Below, in pieces: positions 13,690 to 24,864 of a DNA stretch of 64,000 bases; the stretch's first letter is position 1; every line of letters begins with the position of its first letter. A model generated the notes under the pieces. It did no database searches. It was not told the origin of the DNA and saw only the letters and a program-made list of their open reading frames with translations. Source of the stretch: Tubiluchus corallicola. Taxonomy: Eukaryota > Priapulida > Priapulimorpha > Priapulimorphida > Tubiluchidae. Location: positions 124,001-188,000 of the forward strand of contig JAQGDQ010000119.1 in NCBI GenBank assembly GCA_030141605.1, in the 5' to 3' direction. A program made the translations under genes and the position numbers.

Positions 13690-16270
13690 AAGGAGAGGAA
13701 ATGATTGTCTTGGGCACACTATTCCACAAAATAACTCCATTGTGCTGTAAGGTATTTTTAAATAAAAGCCATACGCTGTGCTAAATCGTGTTTGAAAATA
13801 GTGTCCCATACTGGAAGACCTAGTATAGTGAGAGCGAACATCTTTGAATTCGGTAAAGTAGTTAGTATATAATTCAGGCAACTGGCAGTTATTATACTTA
13901 TACATAAATTTAAATAATTCAAGATTATAAATATCTTCTCTTTTCATTAAACTAAGGTGTATGTACGATGGTGTTGCATTGTCTCTGTAATAGGCGAAAG
14001 TCATGTATTTAACTATTTTATTCTGAACTGCTAATAGTGGTTGTAATAAGTATTTTTTGTTTGCCACCAAGACAACACACAGAATTGGAGGTGCGGATAG
14101 ACTAATGCATGGTAGATCATTCTCAAAATAGGCAAATTAATAAAATGTCTTAACTTTGCAAAAATACCAGCTGTTTTGTTTTATTTTGTTGCTGTAGAGG
14201 AAATGTGGGTAGACCACTTCATATTGTTGTCAATATGTAACCCAAGGTACTTTATACTACTACTTTGTGTTAGAGTTATGTCGTCAATTTTGAGTTTGAA
14301 AGTGGAAGAGTCTTGTTGTGAAAGGTTCCTACTGATTAACATGTACTTAGTTTTAGTGTAATTTACTAATAATTTATTTGCTTTCATCCAATAATCAATC
14401 TTTTTTAGTTCGTTGATAGTGCGATGTTGTAAAGTTGAATAGTTAGTAGATGTGAGGAAGAGACTTGTGTCATCAGCAAAAAGACGAGTGTTAAAATCAG
14501 TAGCAAGAGGTAGGTCATTGATATAGATCAGGAAAAGCAGCGGCCCAAGAGTGGATCCTTTAGGTACACCACAGTTTATGTCTAGCAAATCAGAGCATGT
14601 ATTGTTAATAGTGGTGAACTGTTGTCGGTTAGTTAAGTAAGATTTAAGGCGATCCAAGACAGGGCCTCTGATTCCATAATAATGTAATTTATGTAGTAGA
14701 ATATCATGTTGGACTGTGTCAAAAGCTTTAGATAAATATAGGAATATTGCATAAATGAATAGTTTTTTGTCTAAATTCAGAAACATATTTTCAACAAATT
14801 CAGAAGTAGCTAACGAAGTGGAGTAAGTTTTGCGAAAACCAAATTGAAATTTTGTTAGTATATTACATGAAGTAAGAAAATTGTTAATACAATTACAAAT
14901 AATATTTTTGAAAAATTTTGGAAACGCGGTTTTACTTTAGCTACTTTTAGACATTTAGGAAAGGTTCCTTTTGAAATTGCCATATTAAATAATCGAGAAA
15001 GTACTGGGACAATTAAATCAGTTGCTAATTTGTTTTAATCGGGACATTTTCTGGGCCAGGTGATTTATTTTCGTTAAGTTTATTGTTTCAAATGTTTCAA
15101 ATTCAGAGATAGGTCTTCGAAGTAGATGGGATTTTATTGGCCATATTACTACCTACAGACTGGAAGAATTTATTAAATGCATTAGCAATAAGAGGTAGTC
15201 ACTTGCGGTATGACCATTATTATCTACAGAGGAAGGGGCAACTTTCTGTGCTTTACTTTTAATTTTCAGTAACCTATTAATCGTGCTCCATTGCTTCTTA
15301 ATATTATTTTTGTTTACGGCAAATAAATGGTCATAATATTCTCTTTTGGATTTTTGTTTAACATGATTTAGTTTATTTGAATAAGTCTTATAATAAGTCC
15401 TTTTGAAAAGCGAATTAGAAAGTTTGTGAGATTTATAGAGCTTGCTTCTAGTTCTGATTGATTTTAAAATCCCAGTTTAAAATTCCTTAGTAAAAGAGAA
15501 ACAAAGGATATTGTTTCTCTTTTACTAAGTGAACAAATCGGGGCATGTTTATTAAGGGTGGTTTCAAATGATTCCAAGAAATGTGAAAAAGTATTATTTA
15601 CATTAAATTGACTATTAAAAATATTAGAAAGTGAATGCCCCAAATCGCTCAGAAAGTTCGCAGGAATAAATCTTTTAGTATCTCTTATTTGTATTTGAGA
15701 CTTGCTTTTACTTGCATAGGAAGAGTTAACAATTCCAAAGATAGGCAGATGGTCAGCCACTTCATACTGAATGATGCCAGCAGTGATGGGATTTTGAAAC
15801 TCATTAGAATAAATATGATCAATTAAGGTTTGTCAGTTGTTAGTAATGCGAGTTGGTTGAAACCTATTTGAGAATAACATATTTATATAGTTGGCAACTG
15901 AAGAAATGTCTTCGTGTTAAAGTAAATTAATATTCATGTCCCCGCAAATAAGAGCTGTGCTTCCTGACGAATTGATAAAGTTTAAGATCTTTTCCCTTTC
16001 TTCATTAAAGTGACTGATAGATTTGTTGGGGTGCCTGTACACGACGACAAATAATATAGGTGCTTTATTTCTTGATGTTTTTATCTCGACCCATAAATCA
16101 TCTACAGCTATTCTACTAACAGAGTGAGGTAAGTCGGGTGTATATTTTTCGCAGTTAAATTGAATTTCATTAATAACTTTAAATTCAAGATTGTGTTGAC
16201 TAGAAGGCGAGTTGCTGTTCGTCATTGAGGTCACCTCTGTAGAAGGTTCTAAAGTTTTGGACAATGAGAA
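13690..16270 (-). mobile_element. Degenerate 5'-truncated non-LTR retrotransposon (CR1/L2/Jockey-type)
   Basis: Read on the reverse strand, three coding blocks appear in order. An endonuclease part (about 16264-15917) carries a VVVYRHPN-like stretch and the GDMNINLL motif. A linker block (15760-15464) follows. A reverse-transcriptase part (14786-14181) has SKAFDTVQHDILLHKL, the GVPKGSTLGPLLF motif and the catalytic FADD box, with an extension at 14070-13690 like the C-terminal part of these polyproteins. Blocks lie in different frames and are broken by stops, so it is inactive. The endonuclease start is missing at the 5' side. Clade assignment is from motif resemblance only. Confidence 0.85.
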
Positions 16271-16289
16271 GTATGCTGCTGCGCATGTC

Positions 16290-16450
16290 TAAATGTCCTA
16301 ATCTTTACAAGTGTGAAATTTTTGTGTCTAACTGACTTATGTGTCCAAATTACCCATGTGTCCAAATGATCCATGTGTCCAAAACAGACAATGTCCAAGT
16401 TACCTCCATGACCAAGACTACCTGTGTCTAACTGTTATATGGCGAAGTAT
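16290..16450. repeat. Degenerate TGTCCAA-rich array
   Basis: The heptamer TGTCCAA/TGTCTAA recurs about every 13-20 bases beside ACCCATG, ATCCATG and ACTTATG, giving an irregular tandem pattern directly upstream of the LINE's truncated 5' edge. Confidence 0.6.
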
Positions 16451-16746
16451 CTTGAGTCCAAATGTGTGATTCTACAGTGAAAAATGATATGTTTTGTGTA
16501 CAATAAGGTTTTTAAAATTCCTCAAGTGCTTACTGGCAGTGTACAAGAAAGGAAAGCAAATCTTCTTGTTTTTAGCGTGTTCAGTTTAAATCATTTTGTT
16601 ATCCTGTTTGCTAAATAGCATTATTTTTGTGATTGCTCATCGGTCTCAGAATTGATACTGAAGACCTATCAGAATTTAGGGCGCAAGGCGTTAACTTTGT
16701 TAGTCTAATGGCTAATCCACCTCTGGAGTCGTGGACCGCACATGAC

Positions 16747-17197
16747 CAGGGGCGTATTAACCAATAGGCTAACTAAGCTATGGCCTAGGGCGCCAAAGTT
16801 TGAGGGGCGTCACGTTTTAGAAAAAATTCTTATGCTCCTCGGAAAATATGTATAGTTTCATATTCATGTAAAGGGCACATTTTATAACACACCACAGGCA
16901 GTTGCTGACCGCAGCTTTTATATATAAAGGCCACATAACGAACAGATGCAAGGTACATGTATCACACAGCAAGCAACTGCGCAGCCTGCTTGAATATAAG
17001 TGCTTTGTAAATACATGTAATTAATAATTACCACGTAGAAACTTCTAATACACCACAAGTAATTGTTTAATGTGCTCATTACATAAACACCATAAATTCA
17101 CAATAGAGATGAACGGGACAGAACTATTAATATAGGGCGTCTATATGTTAGCATATAGAACTATTAGCATAGGGCGTAACGTCTTGATACGCCCCTG
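16747..17197 (+). mobile_element. hAT-like MITE, CAGGGGCG family, perfect TSD
   Basis: A 451-bp element starting CAGGGGCGTATTAACC and ending CTTGATACGCCCCTG (inverted ends). The 8-bp duplication CACATGAC sits on both sides (16739-16746 and 17198-17205). Internal ends (CTATGGCCTAGGGCGCC) match the copies at 48707-49114 and 51189-51403. No transposase frame. Confidence 0.92.
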
Positions 17198-17739
17198 CAC
17201 ATGACTGTTGTTCGTTAGTTGCTAGTCTAAAAGTACAATTGCTCTACTTTTTGCCACTACCAATCTCTCTCAGCGTTGTGCAATGGTTGTGTTACTGATG
17301 CGCTGTAACAATAAGTCTAGTCATAAAATGCCACATAACAAATCAAACTGGGAGCAATTCGCTGCAGAAAAGCAAATATATCGAACATCAGCGAAGTTTT
17401 CTGTCATCCCCCGTGAATCGTTTACTTACAACACAACTCGATAACATCCGACTGTTAACGGGTTTTACAGCACCAGATTGCCTTCCCAGGGAGCCCCTAA
17501 TGACCTTGAAACTGGCTTCATTTTGTCGAACACCTTGTTAGAATCCGTCTCGCGCTTTTAATCACCGGAAAAGACTAGCCCTCAATTAGCCAAGTTTAAA
17601 GGAAATGTCATTGAAATTGGTGATAAATCATTTTAAAACTTTCTCTGAGAAGTCGTAAAACCTGTAATGACTCTCCATAAAACTGTGCTGGATAAGGGTA
17701 ACAAGACTTATAAAGAAATGTTTATCATGAAATTTTCTC

Positions 17740-17773
<34 letters not shown>

Positions 17774-18046
17774 TTTTTCTTTTTCTTTATTTTTCTTCTT
17801 GCCTTCATTTCTTTTATTCCCCTTTTGCACTCTGTTTCTCTGTACACCTTTCGACTTAACATTAAATAACGGAACAAAGAACTAGTTCGTCAAGTGGCTC
17901 ACTTCTGTTCCTATAAGAACCTGTGAAGAAAGAAATGACATCGTTCACATTTCACACCAACAATATTATGTAAACTCTAATATCACTCACTTGCAATCTA
18001 TAAAAACAAGACTTAGATTTTCGGAGCTTTCGTTTCCTCAAAAACC
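17198..18046. other. Unannotated DNA with a short (CT)n at 17743-17770
   Basis: Apart from the CT microsatellite, nothing recognisable. The approach to the CT tract resembles that at 9240-9281. Confidence 0.4.
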
Positions 18047-18393
18047 CAAGGCCGGATTTACCTGTGGCCTTAGGCCAAACTCATGAGTTGGTCCCCAATT
18101 TTATAGAAATGTTGCATGTTTCTGTACCCAATTTACATATCTTTTCAGTATCCAATATGTTTAGGTCTCTTTTGACGTATTGTACAGGGCCCCATTCTCC
18201 GGGCCCTACACTTATTGTACAGAGGCCCTTATGGTTTTGAATACATTATATATATAATGAAATACCCGGTGTAAATTTGAAGCAGGTTTATACACTGGCA
18301 GGCTGTATGACAAATTAGTTTCAATGGGTCCCCAGATACCCGTGGGCTTTATAGACCAATGGCCTACTATGCCTGTTGACAAATCCGGCCCTG
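18047..18393. mobile_element. Putative hAT-like MITE (CAAGGCCGGATTT ends)
   Basis: Left end CAAGGCCGGATTT and right end AAATCCGGCCCTG are inverted repeats about 347 bp apart. No matching 8-bp target duplication was found at these borders, so the limits or the class may be wrong. Confidence 0.55.
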
Positions 18394-18409
18394 CCCTTTT
18401 TATAAGACA

Positions 18410-18875
18410 TAAAAGCGCAGCCATTTTGCTCTTTTTGTTTTTAAATCAACCGCTTCAGGTTTGACGTCGTCGACATTTTCATCAATTTTTCAAGATTAAA
18501 TTGTTGGAGTGTCAAGTGGCACCACATCCTAAAATGTCGCTGACTCACCCTCCAGAATGCACCACTTACTGACCAAAAACGTATTTTTAATCTTATTGAC
18601 AAGATACAGTAAATTAAAATTTTACTTAGTTAACAACGTGTATGCTACGAATGCTCTGATTATTTTTTCAACCTTTACACAATGTTATCTAAACTTGTTT
18701 CAAACGACCTACCATCAAAATGGCTGCGCCTAACGGTCATCGCGGGAGTCTAAATTTACACGTTTTATACACCATTACTGCCGACCCAAGCCCTGTATGC
18801 AAAAAGGAAGTATGTAAGTGGTATAATATTTTAAGACGAGTTTGTGTAAGTGAAGGGTTTTCTTGTGCTTTAAAG
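18410..18875 (-). repeat. Dispersed repeat D, inverted partial copy
   Basis: Reverse complement of the first ~450 bases of the D copies at 3076 and 20219, ending at the same CTTTAAAGC border motif. Lies about 660 bases upstream of the unidentified exon. Confidence 0.7.
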
Positions 18876-19234
18876 CCCCTATACCACGGCTATACGCCTA
18901 GAGCTGCTACTTTTCTTACCAAATGCAATTAACATTATCGACGATCTAATACAAGGTTTGTCCAGACCGGCCTTTCAATCGTGGCTTGAATTTCTGTCTC
19001 TTGTATAATAGCTGAAGTAATTATTGATGTTTCCTCTAGAGAGTCGTTTTGTATTCCATCACAATGCTTGTCATTGCCTGCAGTCCTGGCCATGACTTTG
19101 ATGAGACTATACGGGCTGATAGCCACTTACTGCAGTAAAAATTAGACGGCACTCGTTTGAAAAAAAGTCCAAATATCGAAATTTTGTCAATTAAAGGAAG
19201 ATATATACATTTTAACACAATTTATACTGCAAAT
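18876..19234. other. Spacer with a weak reverse-strand ORF
   Basis: A reverse-strand frame (about 19100-18935) encodes a hydrophilic peptide with QETEIQATIERPVW near its end and has an acceptor-like CTGCAG ahead of it. It matches no family I know and may be chance. Confidence 0.2.
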
Positions 19235-19325
19235 ATGGTGATGATGATGGTGGTGGTGGTGGCGGCGGTGGTGGTGGTGGTGGTGATGATAATGATGATG
19301 ATGATGACAACGACGACGACGACGA

Positions 19326-19356
<31 letters not shown>

Positions 19357-19465
19357 GATGATAATGATGGTGGTGGTGATGAAGATGATGATGGTGGTGG
19401 TGGTGATGTAGATGATGATGGTGGTGGTGGTGGTGATGGTGATAATGACGATGACGTTGACGACA
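19235..19465. repeat. GGT/GAT/GAC trinucleotide tract
   Basis: Imperfect GGT, GAT and GAC triplets. Poly-His, poly-Ser and poly-Met frames across it are artefacts. It lies just before the acceptor of the exon at 19538. Confidence 0.93.
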
Positions 19466-19537
19466 ATTACCGTGACAAATGCTGTGCACATGGGCTTCTA
19501 TATTAGATCTCAATTTCGAATTTCTTATCTCTTGCAG

Positions 19538-20218
19538 AACAAAGAATCTGTAGGAACAGACATCAGACCACATCACAAGACTGATGAGTTCTGGCAAAGA
19601 CTGGACGGAATGGACGCAGGTCTTCAGTCCAAAGTGCGTGTGAAGCGATTAGCTGCTTTAATGCATCGCAAAACGCCAGCTGAGATAGCAGAAGAAAACA
19701 GGAAGGCTAGTATGAGAGGTCCTCAACACCACCTGCTTACTTTGCAATTAACGACACCTGGTAGCGGACATGAAAATTACAACGACGAAGCAGCGCCATC
19801 TAACGAACAGAAAAACGACCAAATTGTTACAGACAATCAAACGGCTTACTTCTATAATGATTTAAAAGAAGAGTGGGAAAAGATGGGAGACATCTTGGAT
19901 AAAATTGCAGACGAAAGTGATAGCGAACCCAAAGAGCATGCGCTAAAACACAATGAAGGCAACAATGAGGAAAACAATGAGAAACCGCGGAAGAATTCAC
20001 AAAGTTTGAGCACAGAGACGAATAGTATAAATGATGACACAGAATCGGTGAGGATGAGCTTTAAAGGAAAGAAAGAATTAGAAGTGATTGGACAAGGAAA
20101 TTCCAGTGACTGGCCTGCACTTCAGATACCCAAGCACGTTTTCAGAAGAGGAAAAAACGCTAATCAAAAGCGGCATAAACATCATAAACAACGCAGTCGC
20201 CTGGGAAGCATTCTTTAA
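19538..20218 (+). CDS. Terminal exon of an unidentified protein (about 226 residues)
   Basis: A pyrimidine-rich acceptor (TTTCTTATCTCTTGCAG, 19521-19537) opens a 681-bp frame closed by TAA at 20216-20218. I cannot identify it. The first ~60 residues look conserved and globular, with HHKTDEFWQRLDGMDAGL followed by KVRVKRLAALMHRKTPAEIA. The rest is polar and probably disordered: an acidic/Asn-rich stretch (DESDSEPKEH, then NNEENNEKPRK), ending in a basic His/Lys/Arg-rich tail. No membrane segment or catalytic motif is visible. In the chosen phase the exon starts with AAC; upstream exons were not found, possibly because they lie beyond the repeat-rich first 18 kb. The frame also stays open upstream through the trinucleotide repeat, but that part reads as low complexity. 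The stop codon sits on the first bases of repeat D, so the tail may have been altered by that insertion. Confidence 0.6.
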   Translation, partial: NKESVGTDIRPHHKTDEFWQRLDGMDAGLQSKVRVKRLAALMHRKTPAEIAEENRKASMRGPQHHLLTLQLTTPGSGHENYNDEAAPSNEQKNDQIVTDNQTAYFYNDLKEEWEKMGDILDKIADESDSEPKEHALKHNEGNNEENNEKPRKNSQSLSTETNSINDDTESVRMSFKGKKELEVIGQGNSSDWPALQIPKHVFRRGKNANQKRHKHHKQRSRLGSIL

Positions 20219-21182
20219 AGCACAAAAAAACCTTCATAAGCATAAAGCTTAAAAAATTCGTCTTGAAATTTTATACCTCATACATACCGCCTTTTTGCGT
20301 GCAGAGCTTGCATCGGCTGTTAACGCTGTATAAAACTTGTAAATTTAAACTCTCGCGATGACCGTAAAGTGTAGCCATTTTAATGGTAGGTCGCTTTAAA
20401 TAAGTTTAGATAACATTGCGTGAAGTTTGAAAAAATAATCAGAGCATTCGTAGCGCACACGTCACTAACTAAGTAAAATTTTAAGTTACTGTATCTTGTC
20501 AATAAGATTAAAAATACGTTTTTGGTTAGTGAGTGGTGCACCCTGGAGGGTAAGTCAGCGACATTTTACCAATCGGTGAAAACATTTTAAATGATTAAAA
20601 CTTTTCCTTTCTAGTTACATAAGTCCTTCAAGTAGGTCAGCGAAATGCTAAGTAATATAACTTTGCAGGGAACGTTTTTGGGACATAATTTAACATTGCC
20701 TTTTCTTTCCCTGATTCACGTTTGCATAGTGACATCATGTAATGGCGCGGTCGAAACAGTATTGCGGAAAATTTAAAATGAAAATAAACAAAACTTCTTT
20801 TCAATGCAAGTACGATACGCGCATAAAATTGCTGTAAAGTAATTTAACTTCTTAAGGCTAGTTTTTCTGAAACCTACTTCAGGGACCGCTTTTCTGGTCC
20901 TTTAAGTCCAAAAACGCCACGTAATATTGTAAAATAATAGCAGGCGACAGCAACGTCAGGATTAAGGGTAGTAATTCCTCTGTTGGTCATTGGCCTTGGT
21001 CAATAAATCTTTACTAAAACAGTTCTTAGCAGGAAACTGCATCAGGCCAATGACTGTACTATGAGATATGGCAGAGCTTTTGGTTCTTTTCATAAGTGGT
21101 ATAGATCCTTGTCCGTAATAAAATTAAGGGAATAGTTCACTAATCAGTGTGTGGTCTGACTAGAGAGAAAGAGAGACAGACT
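20219..21182 (+). repeat. Dispersed repeat D, copy 2
   Basis: Nearly identical to 3076-4065, including both borders and the transition to GA-rich DNA. It starts immediately at the stop codon of the exon ending at 20218. Confidence 0.75.
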
Positions 21183-21338
<156 letters not shown>

Positions 21339-21584
21339 TAGAAACTTGCGACTTAGTGACACAAGCAAGTGGGAAGAATTAAGAACGTGATAATGATTCC
21401 GCAATCTGAATTGGAATTTTTCCAGACCTTTTGGGCTCATTAAAGCAATTACGTCTAATTTCAGAGCACACACGTTTTCAAGTCACGGCAGGCATAACGC
21501 ATTGGAACCCTGGGCAGTTGCCCGGGCACCACGAAAATAGGAGCCCCGTGCTAATCTATGTATGTTGTGACTTGCTGTCAATAT

Positions 21585-22093
21585 TTAAAGGAAGGAAAGA
21601 TGATTTTTCACATACTACCCCATTTTCAAGTCGACAAAAAGTGTACATTTTAACACAATTAATACTGCAAAAGCGTTTCTGATAATGAAATAATAAGTTA
21701 AAAACTTACTTAACGGCGGACGAGTCCAACTATTGATGACATCAGAAACGAACATAATTTTCAACAGCACAAATACGCCACGAGCGTAGGTATTGCGAAA
21801 GTGGAAATTGAAGTACAGTGCTTCTGTTCGTCACAAAATAACACGTGTGAACTGAGAGGTGCAGCACCTGTTTTTGTGCGATGCATTTCCGATATCCAGG
21901 CACCAGTGCCCGTCTAACTAGAGAACAGCGTGTAATAGCGAAGAACTAGTGGCGCGATCGCGAAATTGCGTTTTTGTGGTAATAATTCTTTCACGTGAGT
22001 CATTTTTGAAAAAAATAGTATGTTTCCTTTCAATATTTTAAAGAGTAAATTGTTTTGACGTACGGTTTAAAATTGGGTCCGATTTTCCTTTAA
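21585..22093 (-). mobile_element. TTAA-bounded MITE, family A
   Basis: Begins TTTAAAGGAAGGAAAG and ends TCCGATTTTCCTTTAA, with TTAA at both edges (21585-21588 and 22090-22093). The interior is the reverse complement of 53147-53752 (AAGCGTTTCTGATAATGAA on the left, GAAAGAATTATT equivalents on the right). Confidence 0.75.
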
Positions 22094-22674
22094 AAGCTGT
22101 ACTATACTAAACCATTTAATATTAAATTTTGTTATTCTGTTTCAAATGTTTGTGTTGATTAATCTTTGCTGTACAGCGTGTGTTTTAATGATTTTAACCC
22201 CTTATTTTGTTGGAAGCACCAATGTAATAAATACATCAGTGTTTAATTTTATCGACCATTTACATTTTTATTCCTGTGACTGATTGTGTATGTAAGTATA
22301 AGCGCCCCAGTGCCCTACTTTACCCCGGGGCCTATAATGCTGTTAAAACGGCTCTGAATCTCGGGTTAAAACAGCCATTGATGATGTATATTGTTATTAA
22401 TATGCCTTGTCTAATTTTAGTAATTTAATTAAGTTAACCTTTATTAATTTTGTTTAGTGAATCGCTCAGTACATAGTAGGATTTTTAACTATTATTTCTA
22501 TTACTGCTGCGCATTCGGATGTCATCAATTATTATGATTATAGTTATATGTACGGCTTCCTGATTGTACAAAATTTGCTAGGATTTTGACTTTTTACAGC
22601 ATATTTTCATAATTAGATCACTTGCACGATGACTGCAAACGTTAATAATATTAGGTACAGTATTCGGAACATGC
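22094..22674. other. Unannotated AT-rich DNA
   Basis: No gene or matched repeat seen. Confidence 0.4.
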
Positions 22675-22682
22675 ATGTTCAC

Positions 22683-23098
22683 TAGGGGTGAGCATCGAAC
22701 GTTCGAGTTTGAACGCTCGAATCAAATTTGAACGAGTTTTTTTAAGTTCGAATTCGATTCGAACCTAAAATTGTAGATCAGCTCTTCAAACACATACGTG
22801 CTTTATCATTCAAACTTTTGAAACGTCATACAATTAGCATGATTTTACTTTGATTTCTGTGCACAATTTTAAACAAGTTATAATTATTAATGGTTTTACT
22901 GCAGAACAAGATCGAGTAATATGCATAATCTTTATAAGACTAATTTTTACTGGTGGTTCGAAAACTTGTTCGAAAATCTTTCAATCTCAATTCGTTCGAA
23001 ATACTGAAGTTCGGTTCGATTCGAATTCGAAAGTCACAAATTCGATTCGATTCGATTCGCATTCGCATTCGCTTTCTGGTAGAGAATGCTCACCCCTA
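22683..23098 (+). mobile_element. hAT-like MITE, TAGGGGTGAGCA family
   Basis: Termini TAGGGGTGAGCATCG and GAATGCTCACCCCTA are inverted repeats. Flanking ATGTTCAC and ATATTTAC agree at 6 of 8 positions. The interior is dominated by TTCGAATTCGATTCGAA-like palindromic runs at each end and a shared AT-rich core. Other copies: 30059, 30877, 54117 and decayed pieces at 32985-33745. Confidence 0.85.
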
Positions 23099-23907
23099 AT
23101 ATTTACATCATCTTAATTGAGCTAATAACTTATGCGTAGGCTTTATATTGTCGAGGACACCGACATATATTGAGTTTAAAGGCATCGTGTGTCTTTGCTT
23201 AAGTTTGCTAACCTTGTGCTTAAGTTTTAACCTTGCATGACAAAAATGTTCACGTATTAGTGAAATTTCTTTTGGTGTTTTTGTAATGATATTCATTATT
23301 ATTGATAGTGAATATCATTCCCAATAAATTTTACTGATCCTTAGAAACTTTCGTAAAGTTTGATCACATTCACTTGTAATCAGATATCTGGTATCTAATT
23401 TAATCTATAGCTAATGAAAAAAATTAAGTTCGTCCGTTTTAACATGTTTTATCCCTGCATCTTGCTGTTTCCTGCCGTGTTGCCATCCATGCGTCTGCTC
23501 TACTATTGGCTTCGGCGCTTCACTGCCATTTCACTGATCAATACAAGTACCGGAATACACTGTAAGTGACGCCTTCCTGTGATGGTGTAATTGTGAACAT
23601 GGTCATAATTGTCGCGGATAGGAAAATGTTTTTTTTTTGTAAAAATAGGTAATAACATAACACTTGTGTTGTAGCTTCAGAACTTGTACCATGTAATATT
23701 GTCACAGCGGTCCTATATGCTAGATTTTCTCTTCTACCTAAACTTAATTAAAATATGTAACCGCCTTATTTTTCACCCTTTTCTCCTGGTGATGTGACTT
23801 TCGTATTTGTTTCTGAAACAATCTCAGTTCCAAGTACTTACATACGATCACATGAGAAATTTTGTTATGGAAGGTTTAGCTCTGTGTTTAATAAACCTGT
23901 AATAAGC

Positions 23908-23910
<3 letters not shown>
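23099..23910. other. Unannotated DNA
   Basis: No coding or repeat signal recognised. Confidence 0.4.

Positions 23911-23968
<58 letters not shown>
23911..23968. repeat. (TA)n microsatellite
   Basis: About 58 bases of alternating TA. Confidence 0.97.
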
Positions 23969-23970
<2 letters not shown>

Positions 23971-24864
23971 ATGTTGTATGTATGCAATAAACTGATCATT
24001 GATAGATTGATTGCTTAATCGACAGAATGACATAGGCTAGCTCGGTAGCTGACGGGCTTATAAAATTAATGGAAGACGCCATTTTGTTTGTTGTTTTGCT
24101 TTGCAAGAAAAAAATAAAGCCCATAGCTTAGTCTTGGTGGAGTGAACTCACAATTGTTTAAACATTTCGATGGAAAATAGTGAAATTAGAATTGTTTAAA
24201 GTAATAAGCTGCTAATCCGCAAATTAAATTTTTTACAAAAGAAACTGGAAGATTGTTGAAGAATATGTTTTTTATCAACACATGCTGCTAATAAAAAAGT
24301 TGTATTATACATGCTTAATTCTCTATGAAATAAACAGACAGAAAAAGTATGCCAAATGAAGCCACCCAGAGCAAGCGTTGAAGAGTCACCCGTTCATTCA
24401 CTAATCTGCTATAACATTGCTAAACTTGGCTCACACACTGTTATAACATTTTATTTGTATGGCTCCAACATATGGGATCATATAGCAAGGAAACATGCAA
24501 ATTCGGTGAAAATAGTTATAACGTACGTTCCCTAAACTTTAGCTGCATAAATAAAATACTTTCGTGGTTAACCATATAGTTATACAAGTCATTCATTAAA
24601 CAATTCAAGTTTAGCGACTTAACTCATGCGTTTATCTAAGTCATTGCAAAAAGTCGAGGAGTATGCGAACCTTTGCAGCTATTTCTGAGTTCATTTACGT
24701 AAAGGATAAATATAGCTATGTAGGGCAACCTAGCTGAGCTAATCGGCACAATGAGGAACCTCGAAATACGAACCCAGATAGGCAGACACCTCGACTTTGG
24801 CTTCTTTCAGACAGTAATTCTAGTTCTAGAGTGAGTGCGCCTGGTCGTGGCAATCATCAATACC
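23969..24864. promoter_or_regulatory. Upstream region of HDDC2-like gene
   Basis: This ~900-bp stretch must hold the promoter and 5' UTR of the HDDC2-like gene if its first coding exon is at 24865. No TATA box or initiator could be singled out with confidence. Confidence 0.3.

Noticed and set aside
13684-16264. An intact LINE coding for an active reverse transcriptase
   Set aside because: The endonuclease, linker and reverse-transcriptase blocks are in different frames with stops between them, and the 5' part is missing.
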